A DNA stretch of 64,000 nt from an uncultured Clostridia bacterium. Lineage in GTDB: Bacteria > Bacillota > Clostridia > Lachnospirales > Anaerotignaceae. The notes below the pieces were generated by a model, which did no database searches, was not told the DNA's origin, and saw nothing but the letters and a program-made list of their open reading frames with translations. The position numbers were made by a program, and so were the translations under genes. Where the stretch lies: assembly GCA_910586765.1 (NCBI GenBank), contig CAJUJJ010000011.1:1-64000 (forward strand), in the 5' to 3' direction. Positions 62,736 through 64,000 of this stretch are shown here, in pieces. The first letter of the stretch is position 1. Each line of letters starts with the position of its first letter.

Positions 62736-62770
62736 TTCATTTTATAAATATGATTTATTAAGAATGGAGG
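62734..62770 (+). promoter_or_regulatory. Hairpin hiding the PTS gene ribosome site
   Basis: CCTTCATT (62734-62741) can pair with AATGGAGG (62763-62770), the Shine-Dalgarno of the next gene, with one G-U pair. There is no T run, so it is a translational rather than transcriptional switch. Confidence 0.6.
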
Positions 62771-62778
62771 AAAAAGTT

Positions 62779-64000
62779 ATGGGTAAGTATGAAGCATTAG
62801 CAAACGAAATCGTAAAACAAATAGGAGGAAAGGAGAATGTAAGCGGTTTAACACATTGTATTACACGTTTGCGTTTTAAGCTAAAAGACGAAAGCAAAGC
62901 AAATGATGATGTGTTAAAAAATATGGACGGTGTTGTTACTGTTATGAAAAGCGGTGGACAATATCAGGTTGTCATTGGAAATCATGTTGCAGATGTATAC
63001 GCAGACGTATGCCCTTTGATTGGCTTAGAACAAAAAACAGCGTCTTCAGAGGAAGAAGAAAAAAAGAGCAATTTAATTGACATTGTTTCTAATATTTTTC
63101 AGCCAATATTAGGCGTTATGTCTGCCTGTGGTATGCTCAAAGGACTAAATGCTTTGTTTGTAGCATTAGGGCTGTATACAGATGCAGCAGGAATTTATAC
63201 TATGTTAAATGGTATTGGTGACGCATTATTTATGTTTTTACCTATGTTTTTGGGTTACACTTCAGCTAAAAAATTTGGTTTAAAACCTATGCTTGGTTTA
63301 GCAATCGGTGCAGCAATGTGCTATCCAGCATTACAAGGAAGTACATTATCCGCAGCGGGAGAACCATTGTATACACTCTTTACTGGTACAGTATTTGAGT
63401 CTGATATTTATATGACATTTTTAGGATTGCCTATGATAGCAATGGATTATACTTCAACAGTAATACCAGTAATATTTATAGTATATTTTGCTTCAAAATG
63501 TGAAAAATTCTTTAGCAAATTTATACCAGATTTAGTAAAATTCTTTTTTGTACCAATGTTAGTATTATTAGTAGCATTGCCAGTAGGATTTTTGTTGATA
63601 GGCCCTGTAACAACATTTGGTTCTATGTTAATATCACAATTTGTATTTAAAATCAGAGAATTTAGCCCATTGTTAGCAGGTGCAGTAGTAGGTGGTGCAT
63701 GGCAGATACTTGTTATATTTGGTATGCACTGGGGATTTATTCCTGTTTACATCAACAATATGGTAACATTAGGATATGACAATATTATGATGCCATTCTT
63801 TGGCTGTACATTTGCAACAGCAGGTGTTGTATTAGCAATATTCTGTAAATCAAAAGATAAAAAGATGAAACAATTAGCATTACCAAACTTTATATCTAGT
63901 ATATTTGGTGTAACAGAACCAGCAATTTATGGTATTACATTGCCTATGAAAAAGCCATTTATTATTAGCTGTATTGTAGGTGCAATAATAGGCGGCTATT
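62779..64000 (+). CDS. PTS beta-glucoside-type transporter IIBC, 3' end outside window
   Basis: The first 407 codons of a PTS IIBC(A) permease; the gene continues past the window edge. IIB (1-90) has the phosphocysteine in GLTHCITRLRFKL; IIC begins at about residue 105 (LIDIVSNIFQPILGVMSACGMLKGL) and shows IFGVTEPAIYGITLPMKKPF near the edge. Beta-glucoside, sucrose or trehalose are all possible substrates; the LicT antiterminator and GH1/GH13 neighbours do not settle it. The ATG follows GGAGGAAAAAGTT, whose GGAGG is masked in a hairpin. Confidence 0.9.
   Translation, partial: MGKYEALANEIVKQIGGKENVSGLTHCITRLRFKLKDESKANDDVLKNMDGVVTVMKSGGQYQVVIGNHVADVYADVCPLIGLEQKTASSEEEEKKSNLIDIVSNIFQPILGVMSACGMLKGLNALFVALGLYTDAAGIYTMLNGIGDALFMFLPMFLGYTSAKKFGLKPMLGLAIGAAMCYPALQGSTLSAAGEPLYTLFTGTVFESDIYMTFLGLPMIAMDYTSTVIPVIFIVYFASKCEKFFSKFIPDLVKFFFVPMLVLLVALPVGFLLIGPVTTFGSMLISQFVFKIREFSPLLAGAVVGGAWQILVIFGMHWGFIPVYINNMVTLGYDNIMMPFFGCTFATAGVVLAIFCKSKDKKMKQLALPNFISSIFGVTEPAIYGITLPMKKPFIISCIVGAIIGGY

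Overview
This window looks like chromosome from a low-GC anaerobic Firmicute, most likely a gut Clostridia near Lachnospirales/Anaerotignaceae. The grounds are strong AGGAGG-type ribosome sites, very AT-rich spacers, SepF, many PTS systems with LicT/GutM/SorC regulators, a DUF4867 protein, a histidine-less HPr, and a beta-alanyl-CoA:ammonia lyase that closely resembles, from memory, the one of Clostridium (Anaerotignum) propionicum. I saw no rRNA, tRNA or CRISPR array. The one IS trace is a broken IS3-type remnant.

Layout. 1-7 kb: a two-gene ECF S-component/class V aminotransferase operon; a sigma factor/anti-sigma (DUF4349)/SIMPL/GNAT operon; a large unrecognised protein; and a spacer with repeated GGTATACC palindromes. 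7.3-12.7 kb: a tandem glycine riboswitch with a terminator leads into an APC permease, a saccharopine-dehydrogenase-like enzyme, beta-alanyl-CoA ammonia lyase, a nitrilase-family amidase and a small unknown protein. 13-17.3 kb: a GNAT, a GltB-like FMN enzyme and a MarR-MATE pair. 17.5-25.8 kb: a Crh-like HPr and an inositol operon (iolC, iolD, iolB, Fe-alcohol dehydrogenase, iolJ, enoyl-CoA hydratase), with a LacI-type regulator whose likely GCACGCAA operators overlap the promoter. 26-28.3 kb: cupin, carboxymuconolactone decarboxylase and aldo/keto reductase genes. 28.3-29.6 kb: a graveyard holding an IS3 orfB fragment and decayed galactitol-type PTS genes gatC, gatB and gatA. 29.8-33.3 kb: a SorC regulator divergent from an aldolase, a YjbQ and an archaeal-like short triose-phosphate isomerase.

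34.8-42.7 kb: a SorC-controlled glucitol-family PTS (IIC, IIBC, IIA) with a SAF-domain oxidoreductase in place of sorbitol-6-phosphate dehydrogenase, an FSA-type transaldolase, a split transketolase, an RpiB/LacAB isomerase and GutM. This is the best candidate for an undescribed catabolic pathway. 43-48.5 kb: MarR-YczE, then a beta-glucoside PTS with 6-phospho-beta-glucosidase and an RpiR regulator. 48.7-57.6 kb: a ROK regulator divergent from a pentose/monosaccharide system (ChvE-GguAB-like ABC transporter, xylulokinase, L-fucose-isomerase-like enzyme, DUF4867). 57.9-62.7 kb: a GH13 alpha-glucosidase, sepF, a MerR regulator with a perfect 24-bp palindrome, and LicT behind its own RAT/terminator. 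A second RAT-like element precedes a PTS IIBC gene that runs off the window.

How the parts fit. Two operons point to the same intermediate, acrylyl-CoA. Beta-alanyl-CoA loses ammonia to give it, and the iol operon appears to carry malonate semialdehyde through 3-hydroxypropionate (Fe-ADH) and 3-hydroxypropionyl-CoA (crotonase) to it. This suggests an amino-acid- and inositol-fermenting propionate producer. The rest of the window is a dense, individually regulated set of sugar and polyol uptake modules.
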